This document shows positions 1-8,491 of a stretch of DNA of 32,862 nucleotides, piece by piece. The notes under the pieces are model-generated. The model saw only the letters and a program-made list of their open reading frames with translations, did not search any database and had not been told where the DNA came from. The stretch spans positions 1 to 32,862 of the forward strand of contig CALLCO010000299.1 in assembly GCA_937998695.1 (NCBI GenBank), given 5' to 3'. The stretch comes from Candidatus Ozemibacteraceae bacterium. GTDB lineage: Bacteria; Muiribacteriota; Ozemobacteria; Ozemobacterales; Ozemobacteraceae. Position 1 is the stretch's first letter. Each line of letters opens with the position of its first letter. The translations under genes and the position numbers were made by a program.

Positions 1-943
1 ACCAAGCCTGGTTGTTGTCGTAGATCAGCCGGACGACGGCATTGTCATCTTTGGCCCCGGTCGCTCCCGGGAAGAGATGGAAGACCACGTCCACCGGAGG
101 AACGTAGGGCGCGGCGAGCGCCTCGAACTTCACCTCGAACGCCTCGAAATCGTTCAACGACCGCTGGAAGGACAGCAGCTTGCCGACGTAGCCGGTCCAG
201 CGGAAGGCTTTCACCGGAAAAGCCAGCCAACTGGTATTCCGGTAGTTGGCGTAGGCCGCCTCCATGGCGTTGCGGCGCTGCCCGAGCGTCTCTTTCCACT
301 GCCCATACTGCCGGGTGGCCTCCAGGTATTTCAGGCGATCCTGGGCCAGGAGGGCGAACGTCCCGCCGTTGGGGTCGTTGGCGATCTGGGTCAGAACCTT
401 GGCGGATGCCGCGGGGTCAGCTTTCAGGTATTCATAGGCCTTGGCGACTTCATAGCGGGCCTGCTGCCCGTAGACGGAAGTGGGGTTGGCGGCGGCGAAC
501 CGTTCGAGCACCTTGATGGCCTGGTCGGCAATCTTTGGGCCTTTTTCGCTCCAGAGGGTGTTCAGGGTGCTGGAAAGGGCGGGCGGCATCTTGTCGGCCG
601 CGGAGGGAGCCGGGTCAGGGGTCGGAGCCAGCGTGGCAGAGCCGGAACCGCCCGGAACGGGCAGGGAGACGTCTTCGTTGGTGGCCCAGTCGTCGGTGGC
701 AGGAGGGGCGGTCTCGCCGATCGCCACAGCACCCTCGTAGGCGGCCCGGGCCTGGCTGAACGCCGTCGCCAGGGCCTTGACCTCGGCCTCGGGGGCGTTG
801 CGGGCCACGGCTTCCTGATAGTTCTTGTACGCCGCCAGATACTGATCGTAGAGGGCGCGGGTATCGTCGGCCGCCCAGAGACCGGCAACCGGAGTGAGCC
901 ACAGACAGACGATCAGGAGGGGCACCCAACGGGCGGCTTTCAT
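1..943 (-). CDS. Exported helical-repeat-like protein of unknown function (C-terminus off the window)
   Basis: The reading frame is open from an ATG at 943 to the left edge, giving 314 codons without a stop, so the C-terminus is missing. The start has a GGAGG ribosome site about 8 nt upstream. Residues 1-24 look like a Sec signal peptide: Lys/Arg near the start, a hydrophobic core, and a likely cut after LWA. After a helical stretch comes a Pro/Ser/Thr-rich linker near residues 80-120. Then follow helical segments with a tetratricopeptide flavour (alternating Ala/Tyr/Leu, such as AKAYEYLKADP). I do not recognise the family. It is the last of three minus-strand genes after clpB (124 nt after the neighbouring gene) and may be co-transcribed with them. 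A periplasmic scaffold or adaptor role is only a guess. The left part of the window has competing shadow frames, but only this one has a ribosome site plus a signal peptide. Confidence 0.75.
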   Translation of the reverse strand, partial: MKAARWVPLLIVCLWLTPVAGLWAADDTRALYDQYLAAYKNYQEAVARNAPEAEVKALATAFSQARAAYEGAVAIGETAPPATDDWATNEDVSLPVPGGSGSATLAPTPDPAPSAADKMPPALSSTLNTLWSEKGPKIADQAIKVLERFAAANPTSVYGQQARYEVAKAYEYLKADPAASAKVLTQIANDPNGGTFALLAQDRLKYLEATRQYGQWKETLGQRRNAMEAAYANYRNTSWLAFPVKAFRWTGYVGKLLSFQRSLNDFEAFEVKFEALAAPYVPPVDVVFHLFPGATGAKDDNAVVRLIYDNNQAW

Positions 944-1066
944 GTTCCGCACCTCCAGAGCTGATATGTTTCTCCCATTATACGGATCCAACCCTGGGAA
1001 GCGGAAGGGTGCGGTACCCCTGAAGAGCGAGCGAAGACCCCCGGCCAGCTCGAGGCCAGCGGGCGG

Positions 1067-1642
1067 CTACCCTGGCTGGGTGACCACCAGGGCGGAAGAC
1101 GGGGGAGTCGCCGGGCCACGTCGCCGCAGCAGGCCGATGATCAGAACCAGGAAGGCGGCGAACACCGGCAGGAAAAGCATGCGAGCGACAAATGGCCCTT
1201 GGAACAGGTAGATCTTGATCATTCCGGGGTTGTTCTGGGTGAGGCGAATGGTGTAGCTGCCGGATTCGGGAAGGCCGATCGTGAAGGTCTGCCACCCCTG
1301 GCGGGTGGCCGCCGCCGTCGGCTTGAGAATCTCCAGCTCGCGGTCGTAGACCGTCCGGCCCGAAGGCAGCAGCACCTCGACCCGGGCCCGGGTGCTGACG
1401 TCACGAGCACCAAGGGCGAATTTGACCGGGTCCCCCAGTTCCGCGCCGAACACCACCGAGGTGGCGAACGGCGTCTGGGGCGCCTGCGCCGGCTCGAGCC
1501 CGGCCTCGGCCACCGCCAGGGGCTGGTCGAAATAGAACGGGTCGACCATCACCATCACCAACACCAGCGCCAGAGTCAGCGCCACGATCTTGACGCCCGT
1601 CCAGATCAGGTACACCCCCCATCCCTCCGATTGGTCAGCCAT
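1067..1642 (-). CDS. Bitopic membrane protein with an extracytoplasmic domain, unknown function
   Basis: This encodes 191 residues. I start it at the ATG at 1642 (MADQSEGWG) because GGGAGG lies 5 nt upstream; a longer start at 1669 has no such site. One membrane segment spans about residues 9-32. A central domain of about 120 residues looks beta-rich (FTIGLPESGSYTIRLTQNN), like pre-peptidase or Ig-like C-terminal domains. A second membrane helix at about residues 155-180 is followed by an RRR motif and a short tail. Both ends therefore sit in the cytoplasm and the middle outside. It lies 106 nt downstream of clpB on the same strand. The gap contains a perfect 7-bp hairpin (1690-1696 with 1707-1713) without a T tract, so it may be read from clpB transcripts. 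No family was recognised. Confidence 0.7.
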   Translation of the reverse strand: MADQSEGWGVYLIWTGVKIVALTLALVLVMVMVDPFYFDQPLAVAEAGLEPAQAPQTPFATSVVFGAELGDPVKFALGARDVSTRARVEVLLPSGRTVYDRELEILKPTAAATRQGWQTFTIGLPESGSYTIRLTQNNPGMIKIYLFQGPFVARMLFLPVFAAFLVLIIGLLRRRGPATPPSSALVVTQPG

Positions 1643-1748
1643 TTTTCCCTCCCCTTTCCTGACACCCACCGCGGCCCAGGCTCTGGGTCCAGGTCGCCGT
1701 CAGACCCGACCTGCGGAGAGATCGCCCGACACCCCACCCGGGCTTTCC

Positions 1749-4385
1749 TTATTTTTCCCCAGCCTTGGCCGCGGCCGGCAAGTCTTTGCGCAGGACCAGT
1801 TGGCTGCCTTCCACGGCCAGGGTCAAGGTCGCCCCGTCGGGGATGCCGTTGGCGATCAGCGACCGGGCCAGCCGGGTCTCGACCTCCTTCTGCACGAGGC
1901 GCTTGAGGGGGCGGGCACCGTACACCGGACTGTAGCCCCGTTCGATCAGGTAGGTGCGAGCCTCATCGGTCAGCCGCAGGGTGATGCGGCGTTCGTCGAG
2001 CCGCTTCTGCAGGTCGGCCAGTTGCAGATCGACGATGCGGCTCAGTTCGGCCATGGTCAGGGGTTTAAACAGGACGATGTCATCGATGCGGTTGAAGAAC
2101 TCGGGCCGGAAGGTCGCTTTCACCTCGGCCAGCACCTCTTCACGCGTGGTGGCGTTAAGTTGCCCGTCGGGCCCGATGCCTTCGATCAGCCGCTGGGCGC
2201 CGATATTGCTGGTCATGATGATGACCGTGTTCTTGCAGTCGACGGTGCGGCCTTTGGCGTCGGTCAGCCGCCCCTCGTCGAGGATCTGCAGGAGCACATT
2301 GAAGACGTCGGGATGCGCCTTCTCGATCTCGTCGAACAGCACCACCGCGTAGGGTTTGCGGCGCACCGCTTCGGTCAGTTGTCCACCCTCGTCGTAGCCG
2401 ACGTACCCTGGCGGGGCCCCGACCAGCCGCGAGACGGCATGTTTCTCCATGTATTCGCTCATGTCGATGCGGACGATGCTCTCTTCCGTGTCGAACAGGG
2501 CCTGGGCGAGGGCTTTGGCCAGTTCGGTCTTACCGACACCGGTCGGCCCCAGGAAGATGAACGACCCGATCGGCCGCCGCGGGTCTTTGATGCCCGCCCG
2601 CGACCGCAGCACGGCGTCGGCCACGAGCTGGACCGCCTCGTCCTGGCCGACCACCCGCTGATGCAGCAGCGTGTCGAGGTTGAGCAGTTTCTCACGTTCC
2701 CCTTCCATGAGGCGGGTGACGGGAATGCCCGTCCAGCGGCTGACGATCTCGGCGATCTCCTCGTCGGTCACTTCTTCGCGAACGAGTCGGCCGGTGGTCT
2801 GCTTCCGTTTCAGTTCGGCCTCGAGGTTCTGCAGGCGCTTTTGCGCCTCGGGCAGGCGGCCGTATTTCAGCTCGGCGGCCAGGTTGAGGTCGTTGGCCCG
2901 CTCGGCGCCGGCGATCTCGAGCTGGATCTTCTCGATCTCCTCGCGCAGGGCCTGGCCCTTTTTAATGACCTCGCGCTCGCTTTCCCACTGGGCCCGCATG
3001 GCATCGCCCCGCTCGCGCAAGTCGGCCAGCTCTTTGCGCAGCTCGACGAGGCGGGCCGCGCTGTGTTCATCTTTCTCTTTGACCAGAGCCGCCTCCTCGA
3101 TCTGGAGCTGCATGGTGCGGCGGGTCACCTCGTCGAGTTCGGTCGGCATCGAGTCGATATCGGTGCGGATCATGGCGCAGGCCTCGTCCACCAGGTCGAT
3201 GGCCTTGTCGGGCAGGAAGCGGTCGCTGATGTAACGGTGCGAAAGGGTCGCGGCCGCCACCAGCGCCCGGTCATGGATGTGCACGCCGTGATGCACCTGG
3301 AAACGCTCCTTCAGGCCGCGCAGGATGGAAATGGTGTCGGGCACGTCGGGCTGGTCGACCAGCACGGGTTGGAAACGCCGCTCGAGGGCGGCGTCCTTCT
3401 CGAGGTGCTTGCGGTATTCGTCGAGAGTGGTGGCGCCGATGCAGTGCAACTCGCCCCGCGCCAGCATGGGCTTGAGCATGTTGCCGGCATCCATCGCCCC
3501 TTCGGCCTTGCCGGCCCCGACGATGGTGTGCAGTTCGTCGATGAACAGGATGATACGGCCCTCGCTTTGTTTGATCTCGGCCAGTACCGCCTTCAATCGT
3601 TCTTCGAACTCGCCGCGGAACTTGGCGCCGGCGATCAGAGCCCCCATGTCGAGGGCGAAAATCGTCTTGTCTTTCAGTCCTTCGGGCACATCGCGGGCCA
3701 GAATGCGTTGGGCCAGGGCCTCGACGATGGCCGTCTTGCCGACCCCCGGCTCGCCGATCAACACCGGGTTGTTCTTGGTCTTGCGGCTCAGGATGCGGAT
3801 CACCCGCCGGATCTCGGTATCGCGGCCGATGACGGGGTCGAGCTTCCCTTTCTGAGCCTCGCGCACCAGGTCTCGGCCGTATTTCTCGAGGGCTTCGTAG
3901 GTCTGCTCCGGGTTGGCCGACACGACCCGCTGGTTGCCCCGGATCTCGGTCAGCCCCTTGAGAATGCGGTCACGATCGACCTTGAAGGCCAGCAGCACCC
4001 GTCCGGCCGGCGTCTCGTTGCCGCTGGCGATCATGGCCAGCAGCAGGTGCTCGACGGAGAGGTATTCATCTTTGAGGGCTTTCATCTCCTCTTCGGCCTT
4101 CACCAGCACCGCCGACAGGGAGCGGGTGACGAAGATCTGGTCGGGCTTGGCGCCCGGCCCCGACACGCGGGGCTTGCGGCCGAGTTCGCCCTCGATACGG
4201 TGCTGCAGGGCATCGAGCGGCACGTTCAGGCGGTTCAGCAGCCGCGGGACCAGCCCGTCCTGCTGCCCGACCAGGGCCAGCAGCAGGTGCTCGACATCGA
4301 CCTCCTGGTGGCCGTACTGGACGGCCAGGTTCTGCGCCTGCTGCAAGGCTTCCTGCGATTTCTGGGTCATTTTGTTGATATCCAT
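1749..4385 (-). CDS. clpB: ATP-dependent disaggregase ClpB (Hsp100)
   Basis: ClpB is a cytoplasmic hexameric AAA+ disaggregase that works with DnaK/DnaJ/GrpE to pull polypeptides out of aggregates. The 878-residue product matches the usual length of about 860. Two Clp-N repeats occupy residues 1-150. NBD1 has Walker A GEPGVGKT at 211-218 and a FIDELHT Walker B. A long charged middle (M) domain spans about 405-530 and is the mark of ClpB rather than ClpA or ClpC. NBD2 has Walker A GPTGVGKT at 613-620 and [11 protein letters not shown]. The ClpP-binding IGF loop typical of ClpA/ClpX was not seen, which fits a disaggregase. The ATG at 4385 has GAGGTGA just upstream; Met6 is a possible alternative. 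The gene is divergent from the ATP-citrate lyase operon. No CIRCE element or clear heat-shock promoter was found upstream. Confidence 0.97.
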   Translation of the reverse strand: MDINKMTQKSQEALQQAQNLAVQYGHQEVDVEHLLLALVGQQDGLVPRLLNRLNVPLDALQHRIEGELGRKPRVSGPGAKPDQIFVTRSLSAVLVKAEEEMKALKDEYLSVEHLLLAMIASGNETPAGRVLLAFKVDRDRILKGLTEIRGNQRVVSANPEQTYEALEKYGRDLVREAQKGKLDPVIGRDTEIRRVIRILSRKTKNNPVLIGEPGVGKTAIVEALAQRILARDVPEGLKDKTIFALDMGALIAGAKFRGEFEERLKAVLAEIKQSEGRIILFIDELHTIVGAGKAEGAMDAGNMLKPMLARGELHCIGATTLDEYRKHLEKDAALERRFQPVLVDQPDVPDTISILRGLKERFQVHHGVHIHDRALVAAATLSHRYISDRFLPDKAIDLVDEACAMIRTDIDSMPTELDEVTRRTMQLQIEEAALVKEKDEHSAARLVELRKELADLRERGDAMRAQWESEREVIKKGQALREEIEKIQLEIAGAERANDLNLAAELKYGRLPEAQKRLQNLEAELKRKQTTGRLVREEVTDEEIAEIVSRWTGIPVTRLMEGEREKLLNLDTLLHQRVVGQDEAVQLVADAVLRSRAGIKDPRRPIGSFIFLGPTGVGKTELAKALAQALFDTEESIVRIDMSEYMEKHAVSRLVGAPPGYVGYDEGGQLTEAVRRKPYAVVLFDEIEKAHPDVFNVLLQILDEGRLTDAKGRTVDCKNTVIIMTSNIGAQRLIEGIGPDGQLNATTREEVLAEVKATFRPEFFNRIDDIVLFKPLTMAELSRIVDLQLADLQKRLDERRITLRLTDEARTYLIERGYSPVYGARPLKRLVQKEVETRLARSLIANGIPDGATLTLAVEGSQLVLRKDLPAAAKAGEK

Positions 4386-4860
4386 GGCTCACCTCGTTGG
4401 CACAGCGACTCGAGTTCGGGGAGGGGGAAAATCCCCGGGGCTCATCGCATGGGAGCACGGGCCCGTACGGGTACAAATCAAGAACCGTGCCAAAAGCGGA
4501 TGAACGGGCTGGAACCTGCATCCAAATGCGGTCCCGGAGAATACCCCTGGGCCGGCCAGGGGGTCTGCAACGTCGCACCACGACACCCGCTGCGACATTC
4601 CCGCCGCAGACGGGGGGCCCCATGACGGGTCCGCGGAGGAGCCCCATCCCTGGCGCCCGCGGCCCACTTCCGACCTCGTGTCGGTCGGGTTACGTTTACT
4701 TCCTCATGATGGCCCGCCCGGTCCGCTCCCTCCATTCCTTGGCCCCTTGACTCAAGCCAGGAGGATCGGGACTCTCAAGGGCACACGTCTTGACACCCGA
4801 GCGGCTCGCAGGCTATACAGGCTTGCCTACAAGGCACATCACACGGACAGGAGATGGCAG
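4386..4860. other. Divergent intergenic region between clpB and the acl operon
   Basis: These 475 nt have no supported gene. They hold the acl promoter at the right end. Two overlapping perfect 10-bp palindromes lie at 4457-4466 (ACGGGCCCGT) and 4462-4471 (CCCGTACGGG). A 7-bp stem with a 5-nt loop lies at 4544-4562 (CCCCTGG/CCAGGGG). I could not find a convincing promoter for clpB; the palindromes are about 75 nt before its start and could be operators. Confidence 0.5.
4790..4819 (+). promoter_or_regulatory. Sigma70-type promoter of the ATP-citrate lyase operon
   Basis: A perfect -35 box TTGACA (4790-4795) and a -10 box TATACA (4814-4819) are separated by 18 nt. Transcription should start near 4826, giving a leader of about 35 nt that contains the AGGAG ribosome site at 4849-4853. 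Confidence 0.75.
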
Positions 4861-6132
4861 ATGGCGCAACGCGGTATTCGTGAGTATCACGGCAAGAAGA
4901 TGATGGCGAGGCACCTGCCGACGTATCTGGGCGACGGGTTCGGGTACGACGGCAAGATCGTGCTGGTCGACCGGCACACCGACTGGGCCCAGTTGAAGGA
5001 AGAGAACCCCTGGCTGGGGAAAGAACCGCTGGTGGCCAAACCCGACCAACTGTTCGGCAAGCGAGGCAAGCACGGTCTGGTGCTGGTCAAGAAGAATTTC
5101 GACGAGACGAAGGCCTGGATCAAGGAACGGATGGGTAAGGAGACGAAGGTCGGCGAGATCACCGGCACCCTGACCCACTTCCTGATCGAGCCCTGCATCG
5201 CCCACGACCAGGAATACTACGTCGCCATCAAATCGGGAGCCGAAGGCGACACCATCTACTTCTCGCTCGAGGGCGGCATCAACGTCGAGGAGAACTGGGA
5301 GAAGGTCATCGCCATCCAGGTGCCGGTGCTCGAGGGCATCGAAGGCGTCGACGTCGAGAAGGCGCTGCCCAAAGACCTCGGCAAGAACCGCCAGATGGTG
5401 GCGACGTTCCTGGTCGGGTTGTACAAGATGTTCGCCGACCTGCACTTCGCCTATCTCGAGATCAACCCGTTCGCCATCGCCGACGGCAAGATCATCCCGC
5501 TCGACCTCGTGGCCAAGCTCGATGACACCGCCGAGTTCTGCGCCGGCAAGTTGTGGGGCGACGATATCGAGTTCCCGGCCGCCTTCGGCCGCGAACTGAC
5601 CCCCGAGGAGCAGAAGGTGCGCGAGCTCGACGCCCTGTCGGGCGCTTCCCTCAAGCTGACCCTGCTCAACCCCGACGGCCGGGTCTGGAACATGGTGGCG
5701 GGCGGCGGCGCCTCGGTCATTTTCGCCGATACCGTCTGCGATCTCGGCTACGCCAAGGAACTCGCCTTCTACGGCGAGTATTCGGGCGACCCGAGCACCC
5801 AGTTGACCTACGAGTATGCCAAGGTGGTCATGGACCTGATGACCCGCAAGGCCCATCCCGAGGGCAAGACCAAGGCCCTGATCATCGGCGGCGGCATCGC
5901 CAACTTCACCGACGTGGCCAAGACCTTCACCGGCATCATCATGGCCATGAAGGAATTCGCGGGCAAGCTGAAGAAGGTCAACACCAGGATCTACGTGCGC
6001 CGCGGCGGGCCCAACTACCACGAGGGGTTGGCCAATATCCGCAAGGCCGCCGAGGATCTGGGGCTGCCCATCGAGGTTCACGGTCCCGAGTACCACATGA
6101 CCCGCATCGTCAAAGATGCCTTGCAGGCATGA
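4861..6132 (+). CDS. aclB: ATP-citrate lyase, ATP-grasp/citrate-binding subunit
   Basis: ATP-citrate lyase cleaves citrate with CoA and ATP to acetyl-CoA and oxaloacetate. This 423-residue subunit corresponds to the N-terminal part of the animal enzyme (AclB in the Chlorobium naming, ACLA in plants, whose length it matches closely). An ATP-grasp fold covers residues 1-230, including a metal-site E-I-N-P at 200-203 and VAKLDD. The citrate-binding half contains GGGIANF (343-349) and RRGGPNY (380-386). Both closely match the animal enzyme's citrate site. I start at 4861 because AGGAG is 7 nt upstream; the frame is open further upstream, but only before the promoter. It is followed 28 nt later by the large subunit, the order known from green sulfur bacteria. 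The pathway direction (reductive TCA carbon fixation or acetyl-CoA supply) cannot be told from this window. Confidence 0.95.
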   Translation: MAQRGIREYHGKKMMARHLPTYLGDGFGYDGKIVLVDRHTDWAQLKEENPWLGKEPLVAKPDQLFGKRGKHGLVLVKKNFDETKAWIKERMGKETKVGEITGTLTHFLIEPCIAHDQEYYVAIKSGAEGDTIYFSLEGGINVEENWEKVIAIQVPVLEGIEGVDVEKALPKDLGKNRQMVATFLVGLYKMFADLHFAYLEINPFAIADGKIIPLDLVAKLDDTAEFCAGKLWGDDIEFPAAFGRELTPEEQKVRELDALSGASLKLTLLNPDGRVWNMVAGGGASVIFADTVCDLGYAKELAFYGEYSGDPSTQLTYEYAKVVMDLMTRKAHPEGKTKALIIGGGIANFTDVAKTFTGIIMAMKEFAGKLKKVNTRIYVRRGGPNYHEGLANIRKAAEDLGLPIEVHGPEYHMTRIVKDALQA

Positions 6133-6160
6133 CACCGCAGAGAAGGGAAGGAACGACACC

Positions 6161-8005
6161 ATGAAACGCCCCGATTACCTGCTGTTCGACCGCGACACCC
6201 GGTCCATCATCTTCGGCATGCAGACCAACGCCGTGCAGCGCATGCTCGACTTCGATTACTGTTGCAAGCGCGAGAAACCCTCGGTGGCGGCGATCGTCGA
6301 TCCCGGCCGCACCGACACCTTCAAGTGCTTCTACGGGAAGAAGGAGATCTTTGTCCCCGTCTACCCCGACCTCGCCGTTGCCTGCGCCAAACACCCCGAC
6401 GCCGATGTCCTGATCAACTTCGCCTCGTTCCGGTCGGCCTTCGAAACCACCAAGCAAGCGCTCGACCAGGACCAGCTGCGCACCATCGTGGTCATCGCCG
6501 AGGGCATCCCGGAGCGGTTCTCACGCCACCTGCGCGCCCTGGCGCTTCGTCGCCGCAAGGTCATCATCGGCCCCGCCACGGTCGGCGGTATCGCGGCCGG
6601 CGCCTTCAAGATCGGCAACACCGGCGGCACCATCGACAACATCGTGAGCAGCAAGCTGCACCGGGCCGGTTCGGTCGGCTTCGTCAGCAAATCCGGCGGC
6701 ATGTCGAACGAGGCCTACAACATCATCAGCCGCAACAGCGACGGCTTGTTCGAGGGCATTGCCATCGGCGGCGACGCTTACCCCGGTTCCACCCTCCTGG
6801 AGCATCTTCTCCGATTCGAAGCCAACCCGGCGATCAAGATGCTGGTCTGTCTCGGCGAGGTGGGCGGCGAAGAAGAGTGGCGGATCGTCGAAGCGGTCAA
6901 ACAGGGCCGCCTCAAGAAACCGCTGGTCATGTGGGTAACCGGCACCTCGATCAAGTACATGCCCAAGGGCATCCAGTTCGGGCATGCCGGCGCCAAGGCC
7001 GATGCCCGGCGCGAGACGGCAGAGGCCAAGAACCAGGCCCTGCGTGAGGTGGGTGTGATCGTGCCGGCCAGCTTCGACGACTTCGGCCAGGCGATCAAGC
7101 ACACCTTCGACAAGCTGGTGGCCGAGGGGCAGCACAAGCCCATCGCCGACGTCGACGCGCCACCCATTCCCATGAACTACAAGGAGGCGGTCGCCCGCAA
7201 CCTGGTGCGCCGTCCGACCAACTTCACCTGTACGATCTCCGACGACTCCGGCGACGAGCTTGTCTACGCCGGGCACAAGATCAGCAAGGTGATCTCCGAG
7301 AATTACTCTGTGGGCGAGGTGATCGGCCTGCTGTGGTTCAAGGAGCGCCTGCCCAAGTGGGCGGCCAGCTTCATGGAGAACGTGCTGAAGCTGTCGGCCG
7401 ACCACGGCCCCTGCGTCTCGGGCGCCCACAACACGATCGTCACCGCCCGCGCCGGCCGCGACCTGATGAGCGCCGTCGCCTCCGGGATCCTGACCATCGG
7501 CCCGCGCTTCGGCGGCGCTGTGGCCGGGGCCGCCCTGTCCTTCAAGGCCGCCTACGACGCGAAGATGACCCCCGACGAGTTCGTGGCCTCGATGAAGCAG
7601 AAGAACCAGAAGATCCAGGGGATCGGCCACCTGATCAAGAGCCTGAAGAACCCCGACATGCGCGTGGTGCTGCTGAAGAAGTTCGCCAAGGAGAACTTCC
7701 CGAAAACCCCGCTACTCGACTACGCCCTCGAGGTCGAGAAGCTCACCACCGCCAAGAAAGACACGCTCATCCTCAACGTCGACGGCGCCATCGGCGTACT
7801 CTCGGTCGACATGATGTACGGCCTCGGCTGGGACGAGGAACGCATCCAGAGCGTGGTCGACAGCGGCGGCCTGAACGGCCTGTTCCTGCTCGGCCGCACC
7901 ATCGGCATGATCGGCCACTACATGGACCAGACCCGCATGAAAGCGCCGCTCTACCGCCACCCCTGGGACGACGTCCTGTACGATCTGCCGCCTCAGGTCA
8001 AATAG
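6161..8005 (+). CDS. aclA: ATP-citrate lyase, CoA-ligase/citrate-synthase-like subunit
   Basis: This 614-residue subunit carries the catalytic steps: phosphohistidine, citryl-CoA formation and citryl-CoA cleavage. It equals the C-terminal half of animal ACLY. The succinyl-CoA-synthetase-like part (about 1-330) has the phosphorylated histidine at His275 in the motif FGHAGA. The citrate-synthase-like part (about 345-614) keeps His415 in ADHGP and Asp541 in NVDG, equivalent to the active-site His and Asp of citrate synthase and citryl-CoA lyase. The C-terminus GHYMDQ...YRHPWDD is typical. The start at 6161 is preceded by GGGAAGGAA; an upstream in-frame ATG at 6116 would overlap aclB and is less likely. 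The gene forms a two-gene operon with aclB and is followed immediately by a strong terminator. Gene letters are swapped in plants and fungi. Confidence 0.95.
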   Translation: MKRPDYLLFDRDTRSIIFGMQTNAVQRMLDFDYCCKREKPSVAAIVDPGRTDTFKCFYGKKEIFVPVYPDLAVACAKHPDADVLINFASFRSAFETTKQALDQDQLRTIVVIAEGIPERFSRHLRALALRRRKVIIGPATVGGIAAGAFKIGNTGGTIDNIVSSKLHRAGSVGFVSKSGGMSNEAYNIISRNSDGLFEGIAIGGDAYPGSTLLEHLLRFEANPAIKMLVCLGEVGGEEEWRIVEAVKQGRLKKPLVMWVTGTSIKYMPKGIQFGHAGAKADARRETAEAKNQALREVGVIVPASFDDFGQAIKHTFDKLVAEGQHKPIADVDAPPIPMNYKEAVARNLVRRPTNFTCTISDDSGDELVYAGHKISKVISENYSVGEVIGLLWFKERLPKWAASFMENVLKLSADHGPCVSGAHNTIVTARAGRDLMSAVASGILTIGPRFGGAVAGAALSFKAAYDAKMTPDEFVASMKQKNQKIQGIGHLIKSLKNPDMRVVLLKKFAKENFPKTPLLDYALEVEKLTTAKKDTLILNVDGAIGVLSVDMMYGLGWDEERIQSVVDSGGLNGLFLLGRTIGMIGHYMDQTRMKAPLYRHPWDDVLYDLPPQVK

Positions 8006-8023
8006 ACTTCGATCTGCGTATCG

Positions 8024-8062
8024 CCGCGGGGGCCCCAATCTAGGCCCCCGCGGTTTCTTTTT
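8024..8062 (+). terminator. Intrinsic terminator of the acl operon
   Basis: A perfect 11-bp GC stem (8024-8034 CCGCGGGGGCC with 8043-8053) and an 8-nt loop are followed directly by TTTCTTTTT. It begins 19 nt after the aclA stop. Confidence 0.92.
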
Positions 8063-8132
8063 CCCCCCGTCCCATCGCTCTTGCCTTGTCGGGAATTTTT
8101 GGGAACCTCCAGAGGCCAAACCCGGTCAAACA

Positions 8133-8161
8133 TTCAGCAACGAATGCCGATCTGGTATAAT
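8133..8161 (+). promoter_or_regulatory. Extended -10 promoter ahead of the structured leader
   Basis: A consensus -10 TATAAT (8156-8161) is preceded by TGG, forming an extended -10 (TGnTATAAT). A weak -35, TTCAGC (8133-8138), sits 17 nt upstream. Transcription should start near 8168 and give a leader of about 155 nt before the small gene at 8323. Confidence 0.65.
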
Positions 8162-8174
8162 TGACGTACAAGGG

Positions 8175-8298
8175 TTCGGAACGGCTGTTCCGAAGGGTGA
8201 TCCAGATGGTCGGGCCGCCATCTGTCCGTGCCGGCAAAGGTGTTTTTTCTTGCTCCGGTGCCGCCCCGCCGGCTGACCAGGACGGTCGAGCCCGTCCT
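8175..8298 (+). promoter_or_regulatory. Structured 5' leader with three perfect hairpins
   Basis: Hairpin 1 pairs 8175-8182 with 8187-8194 (TTCGGAAC/GTTCCGAA, 4-nt loop). Hairpin 2 pairs 8203-8209 with 8218-8224 (CAGATGG/CCATCTG). Hairpin 3 pairs 8279-8285 with 8292-8298 (AGGACGG/CCGTCCT) and ends 12 nt before the ribosome site. A run of six T (8243-8248) lies between hairpins 2 and 3. The layout fits a cis-regulatory leader or a small RNA, but I recognise no known riboswitch family. Confidence 0.5.
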
Positions 8299-8322
8299 GC
8301 TCCATGACACAGGAGGAACGCC

Positions 8323-8442
8323 ATGGATCAACCCACCCGCCCCACCCCCGAAAGCGAAGCCGCCGAACTGAAGATGAAGTTCATCTTCGCCGGCGTGGCC
8401 ATCGCCATGCTGGTCGTCAGCAAGGTCGTCTTCGGCTGGTAG
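8323..8442 (+). CDS. 39-residue single-pass membrane peptide
   Basis: A short frame has a textbook start: AGGAGG (8311-8316) lies 6 nt before ATG 8323, with an extended -10 promoter about 155 nt upstream. The peptide has a hydrophilic Pro/Glu-rich N-terminus (about 15 residues), Lys-x-Lys, then one hydrophobic helix from about residue 18 to 37, ending in FGW and a TAG stop. Its role is unknown; candidates are a small membrane-protein partner, a stress peptide or a leader peptide. It is followed after 49 nt by another membrane protein, with which it may be co-transcribed. The strong ribosome site and promoter are what make it credible despite its length. Confidence 0.72.
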   Translation: MDQPTRPTPESEAAELKMKFIFAGVAIAMLVVSKVVFGW

Positions 8443-8491
8443 TCGCTATTGTGAGCGGGTCTTCCCCCCCTCCGGCAACCCCCTGAGTCAG

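Noticed and set aside
77-964. Plus-strand open frame of 295 codons at the left edge
   Set aside because: The opposite minus-strand frame has a signal peptide, a ribosome site and a normal protein composition; the plus frame is Gly/Arg-rich shadow sequence.
4477-4492. Sigma54-like sequence TGGCACG-N4-TTGAT upstream of clpB
   Set aside because: The essential C of the -12 GC is replaced by A, and no enhancer-binding activator gene is in the window.
1590-4625. Long plus-strand open frame of 1011 codons opposite clpB
   Set aside because: It is the mirror of a highly conserved GC-rich gene; no ribosome site or recognisable domain, and clpB on the other strand is certain.
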